Source of the DNA: Cerrena zonata
Lineage: Eukaryota > Basidiomycota > Agaricomycetes > Polyporales > Cerrenaceae
Direction: 5' to 3'
Length of the DNA: 64,000 bases
NCBI GenBank assembly: GCA_038087015.1
Contig: JASBNA010000070.1
Location: 62,001-126,000 of the forward strand
Shown here: positions 1 through 12,308 of the stretch, in pieces
Numbering within the stretch: the stretch's first letter is position 1
Layout: every line of letters starts with the position of its first letter
Notes under the pieces: generated by a model
Seen by the model: only the letters and a program-made list of their open reading frames with translations
The model's database searches: none
Told to the model about the DNA's origin: nothing
Made by a program: the position numbers and the translations under genes

Positions 1-54
1 AATGCATGATCATACATTGGTAAGCCACACATACCCGAGCAAAGGTGACATGGC

Positions 55-360
55 ACTCAATTTCATACAGGTTACTCTGCAATTGCAGTACCGTCTGAGT
101 TTCCCAATTGCCTTGAATCCCTTGGCTGTCTTACTTTCATTCTCATACTCGCAAAGATCCCCATAGCTCATAATTTCACCACAAACAAATTTGTTCTCAA
201 AGCCAGAGCCAAGAAAGATGTATTTATTAGTTTCACGCTCCTCGAAAACAGAATATGACATAGACGTACCACATGACACCAGCCTGAGGAGCCTTCGTAC
301 CCTCACCAGTCATGTTGACGACACGTTCCTTGAGAGCGACAGATTTGACGGACTCCGGAG
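55..360 (-). pseudogene. Partial decayed copy of the OLA1 C-terminal region
   Basis: This stretch aligns by eye with the 3' part of the intact OLA1 gene at 5759-7923. The shared blocks include the segment encoding the [12 protein letters not shown] motif (about 120-210) and the following block ending 'ccttcgtaccct' (about 268-302). At about 303 the similarity jumps directly to the block 'gtcatgttgacga', which in the intact gene lies about 210 nt further on (near 6312). The copy has therefore lost an internal exon and intron. The reading frame is broken and no start or conserved P-loop region is present. It has the same orientation as the parent, about 5.7 kb away. I infer an old duplication that has decayed. 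No expression or function is expected. Confidence 0.7.
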
Positions 361-708
361 GTCGTTCTTCGTATGTGAGTATCATCCAAAATCTTGAGGG
401 CTATGAGAGCGCTAAGATACCCCCTCAATGAAGACACAATCGCTGCAGTACAGCTAAGAGGATGCAAGATACAGCTTAGTCTTGAACGAACAAGGTGGCG
501 GTGAGGGGGCGTCGAGGGGAAGACAAAGCAAGAGTCCAACCTGCGAGCTTCAGAAGCCTATGGCGGCAGGAGTTCAAAGACGCTTTCCTAATACTTTATC
601 ACACCACGCTCAAAATTAAATGAAAGTCTATATGATCGTCCACCAGCAGGGTATGTAAAACATTACCAAAGTCCCCAAAGTACGTACATAACGAAATACC
701 GAGAACGA
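361..708. other. Intergenic, nothing recognised
   Basis: This lies between the OLA1 relic and the 3' end of GUP1. No coding signal or repeat is visible. It should contain the GUP1 3' UTR on the minus strand. Confidence 0.5.
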
Positions 709-3057
709 TCAACATCGTCTCACGACCCCCTTGCGAATTTCTTCCGCCCTTGACGGAACAGAGAAGCATGAGTATGTATCCTCATATATCACAAGAAGGT
801 TCCATATAAAGCACACATACCTGTACTCGAACATCACCTGTGAACCTATAAACAGGCAGACGCACGAAAAGACGATAAACCGAATACCTAACCATCACGA
901 CTTGTATCAGCAAAGGCAGCTAATGACAAAAACGATAGAAACGTGTGAGGGGTTTACTCACCTTCCCACGATGAAAATATCTGTCCAAGCATATACGAGA
1001 CACCTTCCGTCCCGAGTACAAACCCAACAAGATTAGCACCCATCATCATCATCATATTAAACACAGCCCCGACTGCACAAGCATGTCGGTACCACCATCG
1101 ACTATCAAACTGCAAAAAACATGGTCAACTTCTTGGTCCGAGTGAAACTATTACGACCGGTACGTACTTTAGAAGCTGGTAGGATATAACTCGCGAGGAT
1201 TTCTGGTATGATGAAGAGACTGACGAGCCATCCCCAGGCGAGGAGACGGAACGACAAGTCGTGCCACAACGCAACAAAGGTAAAGACGAGGATCGTAGTA
1301 AAGACCACGTTCTTTGTACCTCCGAGGGGGATGTAAATATATCTATAAGAATTCAATATATGTAGTAGGCTCTGTGCATCAAAATATCTTACCGAACGAT
1401 CCAAAGGTTATAGCTCCTATGCCAGGCCCTCCAGAATCCCTGTGCAGAGTAATTATTAAGCACGCATCGGACCATATTTTCGGGTGGATCGATCCCGTCT
1501 AGGAGAGCCCATAGACGGAAAAATCGCCAAGGGACCAAGAGCTACAGAGGAAGCATTCAGTTAGAACGTGCATATACGAAGCAAACAGCTTAGATCACCT
1601 TAAGCCAGATTATGATCAGGTTCCAGAGACCAATCATGCTCAATTCCGCTGCATTATCGCCCTGCCATGCTTTCGTGTCCTTGATCGCGACGACATACAT
1701 GAAATGGAGGATGAACTCCATTGTCAGTATGCAAACGGCAAAGCGGAAGAGGTATGCGAGAGTGGTGCGGAGGGGGATATTTAGAGGTCTACGAAGCTAC
1801 ATTGGTAGAGTGTGAGTGCGAATTTGTCGAAAGGAGAAATAATACGGACCTGCCAAAGGAAATCATTGAATGACATGATGGGGCCACCGATGTACAACGG
1901 GGAGTAGAGTACATAGGCCAGGTAGTTCAAGATGTTGTAGATCTCCAAAGAATGAAACGTCCTTGTTCGCTCTTTATATTCCAGCTCACGGCCATTCTAA
2001 AGAATGTAGCGATCTGCTAAGAAACAGTAAAAATAAATAACGTTGGATTCGACATACATCAGTTTGACCAATTCGCCGACAAGCCCAATGGTAATCCATA
2101 TTAAACGAGATAAGCCTCAGCATCGTGATATTGAAGCCGACGTGCCAGCGGTAGAACCCGTCAAGAGTATCCTACCATGAAATAGACAGGATGCTGGAAT
2201 TATGAGGATAATTAGATCCAACTCGACAGGAAATACATACCAGGTAATTGAGCGACGGATGAAGACTAGCGTAGGGAAACCCAGCATATTTATCTGCAGC
2301 AAACAAGACGGCAACGTTGAATATCCAGGTTGCGAGAGGACTGAATTTGGAGGCAGCCGTGTACTTGGCAATTGCGTAGTTTAGAAAGAAGACGGCAAGC
2401 ACTTTGGGAGCACTCGAACCGTGTAGACCCAGTAGCATTAAGATACCGAAAGAAATGATGAAGGGTACGAGGTGGAGATTTGCTTCAGAGCGTATGGCCA
2501 ATCGTGGGGCAATCACACGAATATAGAGCTGCTTTAGCGAGAGAAATACAGCTAGAAGGGCGAAGAGGACAGGCACATTATCCCTAAACGTCCGATACTG
2601 GTGGTCACTATTATCCTAGCCATGCCGAGTGAATATGAGAGGCCGTCTTGGACTAGTGTGCAGAACTCACGACTTTTTGACCAAACAACCAGCCTGGGGA
2701 CAACCTATGCTGATAACGTAGGTAGTTGGGGTGTGTGGCTGAAATGAGAGTTGAGAAACCAATCAGAGCCGAGTAATATCACGACGTACTATAGCTTAAG
2801 CGTATGGGAATGTAGATCATGAAGGGGACGACGGCCGCAAAGGCGACATAATAGAAGTAGAACTCGGGTGTCCGCCACCGAGACGGATAGCGAGTGGTTA
2901 TATTTTCCGGAGGTGGCCTGTAAGACGAAGGAATGTCGACTGTGAGTTTTGTTATTCCGCCACGACCGCGTTGAGAGAGCAAGTCTGGGTGCAAGTTTGG
3001 CGTTGAGAAGTCTCTCCGCAGATCAGATGGCATTTCCAGAGAGATGTCGCCGCCCAT
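709..3057 (-). CDS. GUP1: GUP1-like membrane-bound O-acyltransferase (MBOAT)
   Basis: This is a polytopic ER membrane protein of the MBOAT superfamily. In yeast, Gup1 remodels GPI anchors by adding a C26 acyl chain and was first linked to glycerol uptake. The start at 3057 gives a soluble N-terminus followed by [14 protein letters not shown] and the first membrane segment, as in other fungal Gup1 proteins. The MBOAT core appears in the exon at 1105-1404 region as RYIYIPLGG followed by [18 protein letters not shown]; the His of LWHD is the family's invariant histidine. Further exons give [12 protein letters not shown], then [20 protein letters not shown], and a last short exon ending RKGVVRRC before TGA at 709-711. 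At least seven introns are present. It diverges from the CK2 beta gene, with a shared 211-bp promoter region. The family call is firm; individual exon borders are less certain. Confidence 0.88.
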
Positions 3058-3268
3058 TAGACCTGCTAGCTGGCAGACGAGAATGAGTGCTTTAGCATTA
3101 ACCGTGGTGGACAGTGGCCAATATGTTTAGCGCCGGGCGAGATTGGAGATGGGCGAGCGTGAGCCCTGGTCTACCGCCGACTGTCATCCCGCCCAAATCA
3201 CAACAAATCCCCGTTTAAAGCGAGTTAGTTCCCATCTCTTTCTTACAATTACACCCCCATCTCTGACA

Positions 3269-4372
3269 ATGTTGCGTCGTGCAGTGGAGGACATCTCGTC
3301 TGGCTCCGACTCGGACTACACAAAGTAGGTCTCCTTTCCTCCTCGTACTGCCAGGCGCACTCACCCTCATACAGCTCGGTACATTCACATTCGACTCTTT
3401 ACGCCACACTCACTTGCTAAACTCCTTTACCAAATTGCTAGTGGATCGCTTGGTTCCTCTCGTCAAAAGGGAACGAATACTTCTGCGAGGTCGAAGAAGA
3501 ATACATCCTCGATCGTTTCAACCTCACCGGCCTCAACACAGAAGTAACACACTATGCCCAAGCCCTCGATTCCATCACGGACAACATCGGTCTGTATCGT
3601 ATTCGGTCATCCCATTGACAGAGTCTGATTTATGGGTTAGTCGACGAAGATATCCCAGATGAGATGCGAGGCGCGTTGGATGTTCAGTGTCGCCACCTCT
3701 ACGGTCTTATCCACGCTCGTTGGATCGTAACTGCTAGAGGGCTAGCAAAGATGGTCCGTCCTCGCTCTTCTTCTAACCCCCTCTTTGTATTTCATACTCC
3801 CTTAGCTTGAGAAATACAAGCGAGCGGATTTCGGCAGATGTCCCCGTGTCCTCTGCCAATCCCAACCTCTCCTCCCCGTCGGCCTCTCCGACATTCCCTA
3901 CGAAAAATCCGTCAAGCTCTACTGCGGTCGATGCGAAGACATCTATTCACCGAAATCCTCCCGACACGGCTCGATCGACGGAGCCTACTTTGGCACTTCC
4001 TTCCCCCATCTTCTCTTCCTCGTATATCCCACTCTCATTCCACCCAAGAACGGCTCTGTTGACCTTGGCCTGACGATGAGAGGCAACGGTGGCGATAACG
4101 ACGTGCAGAAGAGGACAAGGCGGGTGAGAGAAGAACCGGAATTGCCTACGGATAATATGGGAGAGGAATTTAGTACCGCTTCTGTTGCGCTCAAGGCGGA
4201 GAGGTATCGTCCACGAATATTCGGTTTCCAGGTTCATGAGATTGCCAAGTTGCAGAGATGGCAAGAGGCTGTAAGAGATAAGTGAGTGTCGAATCAAGTG
4301 ATACTAAACGACCCCAATCTAATCATGTTCTTGCCTAGGCAAATTAGTAGATTAGAAGATATCGGAGTGTGA
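3269..4372 (+). CDS. CKB1: Casein kinase II regulatory (beta) subunit
   Basis: This is the regulatory subunit of protein kinase CK2, a tetrameric Ser/Thr kinase of nucleus and cytoplasm. Exon 1 starts at ATG 3269 and encodes an acidic leader with [10 protein letters not shown]. The next exon reads [20 protein letters not shown], the hallmark N-terminal CK2 beta block. Downstream come [20 protein letters not shown] and the zinc-finger cysteines CPRVLC ... CGRC, which form the dimer interface. The C-terminus reads [14 protein letters not shown] last small exon ends at TGA 4370-4372. About five short introns interrupt the gene. Yeast has two paralogous beta genes (CKB1, CKB2), so the symbol is by family rather than proven orthology. 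Confidence 0.92.
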
Positions 4373-5006
4373 TTTTTGAGGTGCTTTTTTCTTTGTGCTT
4401 TCGCTGTCTGTATTCTCTTAATATATTATTTTACTTTCCACTTGGTCGGAAATTGCTAATACCATAAGTCTATGTATTCCAGGTTTGAACGGGAAGTTGA
4501 ACTATATCATTTGCCCTTTGATTGGGAAGTCTAGTGCTGATACCTATCTTTCGATTTATACGACAAGCATCGGCGGTCGAATCTCATATGGCAGGCTCGC
4601 ATACTCTCCTCTCAATGACCATAAAACTCTCACATATCTTGGTCCATAACTCAAAAGCAGCGATACGTACGACTATCTTGACCATCACCCCAACCGACGG
4701 ATATAATGATGAACTCAGACAGGTTGATTATTTAACTATCAACTTACTCCATCAATACCCAACATGTATCTATATCTATCACGATTGTGTGATGTTATAT
4801 AAGTCCGAGTCACAATAAAAAGTACAGTAATAGGGTTCGAAGGACCTTGTCAATAGACCATAAAGTCTCTTCCGAGAGAGATACAAATTGACGGTCCGAC
4901 TCGCAGAACCCTTGCCAAAACATCATTCTCATCTTTATTGGGCCAACAAACGGAAGATCAAATCTCTCCTCAGGTTCCTCTTATATGAACTAGAATATAA
5001 CGCCCG

Positions 5007-5021
5007 TGGTCACCACGGTCA
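5007..5021. repeat. Inverted repeat (7-bp arms, 1-nt centre)
   Basis: The sequence ccgtggt-c-accacgg reads as a perfect inverted repeat. It lies in the AT-rich region that may be an LTR remnant. Function is unknown. Confidence 0.6.
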
Positions 5022-5075
5022 TATGTAGCTCAAACGCAACCTACGGCAAGCTGACACTTGCTGAAAATAATTCAT

Positions 5076-5094
5076 AGAGGGCCTTCGGCCCTCT
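5076..5094. repeat. GC-rich perfect hairpin
   Basis: The arms agagggcc and ggccctct flank a 3-nt loop, giving an 8-bp GC-rich stem in otherwise AT-rich DNA and followed by A/T-rich sequence. It could be a structural element of a mobile-element LTR or a terminator-like stem. Neither is proven. Confidence 0.6.
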
Positions 5095-5758
5095 GGAAAT
5101 AAATTATTTATTCTGAGTAGGGCACGGTATGCCTTTGTATACTATATTTGTACTAATTAAATTATCTATTTTCAAAGTATGAGAAATCCTAATGGATATC
5201 ATATTTTGACAGATTAGCTCATATATATATGTACACTTGGGCCAAAAATATTGGTTCCATCACTCTCCCTTTGCCCATGCTTGTTGAGAGGTTAGATCCT
5301 TAGGTAATAATCAAGTTTATTGAGTTAATATACTACTTATTTCTATCCTGTAATTTTGCTTTTAAAAAAATCATCCATGCAGTAGAATACACCTGAGATC
5401 TCACAGTTATGGTAGATATGGAGTTTCAAATCTCCCCCTTTGTTACTACAATGACATCTCTACAGCCTAAGTTTATGCTGTCTTTTACTTTATTTTGCAA
5501 CTTACTTAGGAGCGCCCGTCTGCATCACCACCTGCCCTCCGGGCCGCGCTTCGCGCAAGACAGCCATCCCTACCAAATAGGGTGATGACCTAATAACTTT
5601 AGTGACATAATCACCCGCTTGCCTTTTTCGGTACGTGTCTTTGCTTTAGATGTATAGATATCATATTCATCCCCCCAAGGAGAAAATAACGTTAACCACA
5701 ATTCGAATGATGATTCTGCACTAGTACAATTCCACTATAAAACCTTCGCGTACTAATC

Positions 5759-7923
5759 TCATGCACCAGCCTTCCAGTACGCAATATCCCCATCGACCAC
5801 TACACAATCATATATCAGTAAGTCACATATCACATAGAAACGAACAAAGAGGGTAAGACAACAACACTCACTTTCATAAGGCTTCCCCTGTTGCCTGAGT
5901 TTACCAGCAGCCTTGACGGCAGCTTCACTCCCATATTCACGAAGATCCTCATAACTCATGATTTCACCACACACAAACTTGTTCTCAAAGTCGGAGCTAA
6001 TAACAGAGAACGGTTAGTTTTCGTTTTCCTACAAGGATAAGGAACGAAAAACGACGTACTGGATGACACCAGCAGCTTGAGGGGCCTTCGTACCCTTCCT
6101 GATCGTCCACGCACGAACTTCAACGGGACCACAAGTGAAGTAGCGAATGAGCTAATCAAAAAACCCCATCAGCACCCCGTCCTTCAAAAATATAACAGCA
6201 AGCACAAAAAACTTGGACGTACCTCGAGACTATCATAACCAGCCTTGGTAATCTTTGGCAACGCACTAACGGCGCCAATCTTGGTCTCCTCTTCCTTCCT
6301 CTCCTCATCGGTCATGTTGACGAGACGTTCTTCAAGAGCGACGGAGAATGGAATGAGCGGGTCACCAGGGTTGTGTTCATCAATCCAAGCCTTGATCTTC
6401 GGTAGCCTGCCGAAACAATGAGTTGCATGCAGATGGAATAAACAAAAACAGACATACCATTTGTTCTTCTTGCGAACATAATCCTTCTCGCTCAAGTTGA
6501 CGAGATAAGTGACAGACTTGGCGGTAAGCAGTTGAAGGCCGTTGACAACATCGATCTAGAGGTTTTACAGAGATTAGTCATCATATTGACATTTCCGCTC
6601 GGGAAGTCAAATTGTAACAATGAGGAAAATGTTGTTGAAAAGTCAGAAAAAGAAAATATCTCATAGGCATATTGGGGCGTTACTCCCGCCTCGACGAGCT
6701 GGGTTAATCGAGCAACTTGCTCTTTATCATCACACTAACGACAAAGTCGAAGAAACGAGAAACCGACTGAGCGGCCCTCGCAAACGGATATCGCATAAGA
6801 TTTGTATTCACCTAGTAAAGGAAGAGATTGAAGTCAGTTTGTGATCGTGTGAATGGACAATAACAAAAGAAAACGGAGAAACGAAAAAGTCAGAATAAAC
6901 AATGATTTCACGAGAATGTTGGGGCGTTACTCCCTCTTCAACGAGCTGGGTTATCGAGCAGTGTGCTCTTTATCATCATATAAAATAAGGCAACGGAGTG
7001 AAGCAGAACACGATGCAATAGGGCCAGTACGAGAACTCGTTGCTTACCTCTTTGTTAGTCCACTCTGCCTTACGAACGTCCTTCTGGTCGTCCTTGATGG
7101 TCTTCAGGACCTTCTCGACGGTAGCCTATCACAGCACGTTTAGTTCAGAACACGAAAGTAGAGACAGAGAAACATTACGAACAATCTCTTCCTTCCTGGC
7201 CTTGTCCGCCAAACTCGAGCTACCAAGACTCCTTCCGGTCTTCTTCAAGCCATCCAAGTGTTTCTCAACCCACTCGATGTCCTTCAACCTCAACTCGGTC
7301 TGGATGATCTCCATATCCCTCGTCGGGTTAACATCACCCTCGACGTGGATGACTTCTGCATCATCAAACGCTCGGATGACCTGGAAAATACCATCGACAG
7401 CACGAACGTGTGACAAGAAGGCATTACCCAGACCGGCACCGGTGGAAGCACCAGCGGTAAGACCAGCGATATCGATGCAAGTAAGGAAGGCAGGGATTCT
7501 ATTGGTGGGTTTGTAGGTTTCGCAAAGCCAGTCGAAACGGTCGTCTGGGACGGGGATACGGGCTTCCTAGTTGATGACGATATAAGCTTAGAAGAAATAT
7601 ACGGAAACAAAAACACCCTCACCTCAGGATCGATGGTAGCGTATGGGTAGTTACGCGCTATAGCCATATCTACGACGCGAAAAAAATCCTCAGAGGACTA
7701 AAACTTTATTTTCCAGCTGAAAAGAGTTGCATACCCGTCTTGGACAGGACATTGAAGAAGGAGGATTTTCCGACATTGGGAACACCTAGAATGCGAGCAG
7801 AGTGAGGTCAGACTTTTTGGAAAACTGACAGCAGAACAAACCTACGATGCCGATCTTCAAATTGTTCGACGGACGACCCAAAAGAGTCTTTTTCTCGGGT
7901 GCGGCAGCCTTCTTGGGCGGCAT
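5759..7923 (-). CDS. OLA1: Obg-like ATPase OLA1/YchF
   Basis: This is a cytosolic P-loop NTPase of the YchF/OLA1 family, which binds ribosomes and prefers ATP to GTP. The start at 7923 gives [18 protein letters not shown] and then KIGIVG. After one intron, the G1 P-loop continues [17 protein letters not shown]. Later exons give [11 protein letters not shown] (switch I region), [20 protein letters not shown] (G3) and the coiled-coil region with [32 protein letters not shown] corresponds to the non-canonical NxxE G4 that marks this family. The TGS-domain end reads [20 protein letters not shown] and [11 protein letters not shown] before the stop at 5759. About nine introns are present. One of them (6556-7047) is unusually long and has an internal duplication. 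A decayed partial copy lies near 55-360. Confidence 0.93.
6620..6990 (-). repeat. Imperfect direct duplication inside an OLA1 intron
   Basis: Two similar segments, about 6664-6735 and 6911-6980, share blocks such as 'ttggggcgttactccc', 'cgagctgggtta', 'tcgagca' and 'tgctctttatcatca'. The offset is about 247 bp. Both copies lie within the 492-nt intron at 6556-7047. They look like a tandem duplication that lengthened the intron. Confidence 0.65.
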
Positions 7924-9265
7924 TCTCTTTTTGCGCTGTCCTAGAGTGGGTGGGGAGGACGAAAAGGATCTGGATGGTAAAGAGAAAAGAAGAGAAAAAG
8001 AGGGATGTGGATGTAAAAGTACAGAGGAAAGAGTTCTGCGACCTTTGCTTGCCAATATCGACATCCTATCGATTTCAATCCTCCACGTGAAGGCGTCCGT
8101 CACCTACATCAGGCGCTCAAATACTCTTTCTCCTCCCAAAGCGCTTCCTACATTTGACTTTGCCGACTCGCTAAGTATTCGCCGATCTATTCTCTATTCA
8201 ACTTCAAGAGTGACATTGCAATTCTGAGCTCCGACCTAACTTTAAAACCTTGCAAAATATTTGGCGGTGTTGTACTCTCTTCGAATGACCCGGAATGGTG
8301 AGGCTCGACCACCTTCTTCACGCACCATCACTAGCTGTGGGTTTAACGATACTGCCAAGAATCAATTTGAATGCAGGTTCATTCTATCATCTATGTGATA
8401 TGGCATGGCGATAGACAGTGTTAACCTACCCCACCAATGTGACACTGACAATGACCGACAGTACGCGGGGCGTGACACTGAAGATTCGGACTCTCCGACC
8501 TTCAGTTCCAAACGGAGTTACTTTCACCTGGCACCTTGGAACTGACCTTGTCACAGTTCGACCCGGGTAGCCATCGGAATGAGGGCTGTAAGTACCAAAG
8601 ACTATTCTGGGATACTGGCGAGTCAATAAATCGTCGACGGTGAGCAATCTAGTTCCGGGCCTTCGCATGGAATTTATACTTATTACGATCGTCTACAGTG
8701 ACAGCCAAGCGCAACAGACTTGGTAGAAGGCGCATGGATCCGACAAAACCTAATCCTCAGCTGAGGCTTATACGTTGATTCCTAAGGCCTAGAGAAAGTG
8801 TATTCGGTGTCAAACAACACCCGATGCAATTTCAGTTTCTCAATCCTTACGGTTCTTGGAGTTATAGCGTCTTCAAGAGTCCAAGATACAATTGACAATG
8901 AGCTCACCTAGCCGATGACACACTTGACGCATTTGTGGAGACTTCTCGACCACCCTGACCAATATTCGATGGCACATTGTCAACTCATTACAAGTATGTC
9001 CAGGATGAATAACCCCAATTACATTGTTCTGTTTCATCCATCATGCATCATGTCCAATGAGCTTCTTGGCGCACTCAATGACGCGATCTCACCCCGCACA
9101 CAGAAGCCATTGTGACCTCAGCTATACTTCTCCGACTTGGCATTTCATAAAGGAAATTCATACAGTATACTTGTGTCCATGGCCCAACTCTCTTGTCATG
9201 TCCACCGACGTCTAGAATGGACGACTCTATCTCCATTAGGACCTGGGGCTATTCCCCGCACCAGT
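7924..9265. other. Divergent promoter region between OLA1 and the first amino-acid oxidase
   Basis: About 1.3 kb with no supported gene. It must contain the OLA1 promoter (minus strand) at its left and the oxidase promoter at its right. A few GATA-type motifs occur (for example cgatag at 8409-8414), but no more than expected by chance. Confidence 0.5.
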
Positions 9266-9358
9266 TATAAACCCTCGTTACAAGGTAAGTATTTCGATAC
9301 GCTCTTCGGTACGTCCTCCCCTACCTTTCAATCATCCTACCCACTGACCATCCATTAG
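9266..9358 (+). promoter_or_regulatory. TATA box and 5' UTR intron of first L-amino-acid oxidase gene
   Basis: TATAAA lies at 9266-9271. A probable 5' UTR intron runs from gtaagt at 9285 to the AG at 9358, just upstream of the ATG at 9374. The same arrangement is repeated at the second oxidase gene, which supports the start choice for both. Confidence 0.6.
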
Positions 9359-9373
9359 ATCCGTAACGTAGTC

Positions 9374-11359
9374 ATGTCGCTTCGAGTCTCTGACGATTTC
9401 GTGACCGATACTGAAAGCTTGCTCTGCAAGTCTTTCAAAAATCACGAGGCATCCTACAGCGATCTTGCAGCCCGTGCCTTCCTTGATCATACCATCCTTA
9501 AATTAAGTCCCGATACCACACCTATCCCTCCCATTTCCGTTTCCGCTCATTTGCAGGCATCTGCTCGTGACGATGATCCTATCTGTATCGTCGGTGCGGG
9601 CGCAGCAGGTCTTTACGCTGCAATGATTCTGCAGGACCTTGGCATTGAGTACGAAATACTTGAGGCTAGTGAACGCGTCGGAGGTCGAGTCTTCACTCAT
9701 CGATTCAATGGAGACGTAGGATACGATGCTCCCCGCAACACGCCCGAGCGTTATGATTACTTCGACGTCGGAGCGATGCGGTTTCCCGACATTCCCTTCA
9801 TGAAGCGCATGTTCGACCTCTTCGAGCATATCAATATCAAGAACCTGCTCATCCCCTATACATTCCACAACGACAACAATCTCCTCTACTACAACCTTCG
9901 TCCCCCCGCAACGACACAGATAGCCACCGCAAGCGTCGACTACTTTCACATCTCCGCCTCAAACGGCGGCACAGTCCCTGACTTTTACGCTCAGCAACAA
10001 GCAGATCACTGGGTTGGGTTGACCTATGACCCATTCAAACGTCTCTTTGCCGACATGAACACTGATAACTCTATCGACCGATGGATCGCGTTCCAAAAGG
10101 CATGGAAGGAGTTGACTAAACAAGATCATTTCTCCACTCGTGGCTATATGCTTGCGGGTAAAGAGGGAAAGCCCAAGGATGCTCCGGATCCGTACCCCGA
10201 GCCCGTTGTGCATTGGCTTGAGACGATGGATAATGGAACTGGGTTGTATGATCATGGATTCGTACAGAACGTCATGGTATGTTTCATCTATCCTCGTCGT
10301 CGGGGCCTTTCTTATATCTGACTTCTCATATAGCATGCCCTCGACTTTGATTGGCCATTCCCTTCCACAAACTCTGCCCCTCCGCCTCGGAACCAGTCCT
10401 CTAATAAGAAGCCAGTGGACTGGTACTGCATCGACGGAGGTACCGACCACATCGTACGTGAGATGGCGAAGAAGCTCAAGAAGAAACCCGAAACCAAGCG
10501 ACCAGTCGTCAAGATAGAGCAAATGGAAGACTCGCGCATGAAAGTCACAATTCGCAAGGACGACGGCACCGTACGCGTTCGAGAATACGCGCACGTCATC
10601 TCCACCGTCTCTCTCGGCTGTCTCCAAACAATCGACACCGACAACTCGGGATTGTCCTATAGCCAAAGGGAAGCCGTCCGTACCCTGACTTACGATGCGT
10701 CCACAAAGATCGGAATCAAGTTCGAGAAACGATGGTGGGAGGACCCGGCCGTGATGGGGAAGGATAAGACCATTCGAGGAGGGCAATCCTCTACTGACGT
10801 CCCCATCCGAACCTGCGTCTACCCGTCTTATGGTCTGGACTGTCCCTCTGCCCCCGGTGTCCTGATCGCCAGCTATGCTTGGGGTCAGGATGCGATGCGT
10901 TTCGGCTCTCTCGCACAAGGTGAAGGAACCGTCGCCGACAAGGATCTCCTCGAAATCGCTCTCACCGACCTCGAGAGACTGCATGGGATTCCCCGAGAGA
11001 AATTTGGCGACGTTCTCGATCATTACACGCATGCATGGTACAACGACCAGTACACTCGTGGAGCTTTCGCGCACTTTGGTCCCGGTCAGTTCGGTCGTGC
11101 CTTTGACCACAAGAGCCTTTTCGCGAGTCTCAAAGCTCCCGCTGCCAATGGTCGACTCCATATCGCGGGTGAGGCCACGTCGGTGCACCATGGTTGGATT
11201 CTCGGGGCCGTTAACTCTGCCTGGAGGGCCGTTTACAACGCTCTGATTCATCGACCGGAGAAACGCCGGGAGTTGATTGCGCGTTGGGGCGTGCCGGACG
11301 AGGAGAGTGAGAAGCTGCTGCTTCAGTTGGCTGCATTAGCAAAGGGTAATTGTATTTGA
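9374..11359 (+). CDS. L-amino-acid oxidase-like flavin amine oxidase, copy 1
   Basis: This is an FAD enzyme of the flavin amine oxidase family. It most resembles the mushroom L-amino-acid oxidases (LAO), which deaminate L-amino acids to 2-oxo acids with release of ammonia and hydrogen peroxide. There are two exons: 9374-10276 and 10334-11359, 642 codons. The dinucleotide-binding motif ICIVGAGAAGLYAAM is at about residues 73-87, followed by ILEASERVGGRVF. The C-terminal FAD motif reads LHIAGEATSVHHGWILGAVN. No signal peptide is evident, so it is probably intracellular. It is followed 1.1 kb downstream by a close paralogue and then by a convergent formamidase gene. Substrate specificity cannot be read from the sequence. 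Another amine-oxidase activity remains possible. Confidence 0.88.
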
Positions 11360-12308
11360 GATCGCTTTCAAGTTCATAGTACCGTTGAGGTTCGTTGTGA
11401 AACATAAACGCTTGTACTTGTAGTCTCCACCGTTGCAATTGATGGACTTGTATTTTAAACATCGAAAGATTATGAATACTAGTGTTCAAACCTTGATGTA
11501 TTCACATTGATGACCGTTCGTTGTGGACCCGAGTCATAAGTTTCATTCAGTTGTGCGCGGGTCTACGAGTAGTCCTAATCTGGAAAGTGCTTACAGATGT
11601 CCGTCAACTTGAATGATCATCGAGTCGAGACTACAAGGATTTGATCCTCAGAGGCCTCAGGCTTCCAATCCAGACCCACCCAAAGGATTTAGTGCAGTCT
11701 TTCAGGAATCATGTTAGACCTCGACCATTGTGATAAGCTGATAGCTCCACCCCGTCCATGCTTAACGGGCTTACCCCAGGGAACGGTAACAAGATTCACG
11801 ATCGATTGGCTTGAACTGTGTTTATGAAGCTTCTTTCCGGAAATATCTAGTCTCCGTTGCTGACTATATACTTTTTGGATGACAGTCGATCCAAATACCG
11901 GTATCTAGGAAATATCTCCGCATAACATGGATGGAGAAACGGTGCCATCTTATTCGTAGGCCTCGTCTACTTATTCATCAACACTTCGACCTTCCAATTC
12001 CGACAAACTCAGTTGAATAACTCCGAGCATATGCATAGTCGCTAGCAAGTTACGTCGCCCTGCGGGTGACCATTCATGATGTTCATAGATCTACACTGAT
12101 AATGTTCAGTCGTGTCAATGTCATGCATGCATTCCATTCATCGTGTTCGACGAGCTTTGAACTTTGACAGTTCTGTCTGAATCTATCAGCCTCATGACTG
12201 TCCAAGTTCCGGAACCCACATGTCGAGTTCTATTTACGATGAGTACCTTTCTCGACTTAATCATCATGACATGAACATGCGCGTCCTGGTCGTGCCAATC
12301 ACAATCTT
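11360..12308. other. Intergenic between the two oxidase genes
   Basis: No gene is visible. HGATAR motifs (binding sites of fungal nitrogen-responsive GATA factors) occur at 11731-11736, 11739-11744 and 12097-12102. The first two are a close pair. The motif is short, and this number is close to chance expectation. Confidence 0.4.

Larger units (their letters stand above)
4373..5758. other. AT-rich intergenic stretch, possible degenerate LTR-element remnant
   Basis: No gene is visible between the CK2 beta stop and the OLA1 stop. On the minus strand there is a polypurine run 'aaagggggag' (about 5432-5442), then a TATA-like 'tcatataagagg' (about 4980) and 'ccaataaag' (about 4938). This order resembles a polypurine tract followed by an LTR with promoter and poly(A) signal. 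Two perfect hairpins lie inside. No integrase or reverse transcriptase frame and no target-site duplication could be recognised, so the element call is only a suggestion. Confidence 0.3.

Noticed and set aside
9503..11251. Large minus-strand open frames (148 and 430 codons) opposite the first oxidase
   Set aside because: They are antisense shadows of the GC-rich coding exons of a well-supported enzyme.
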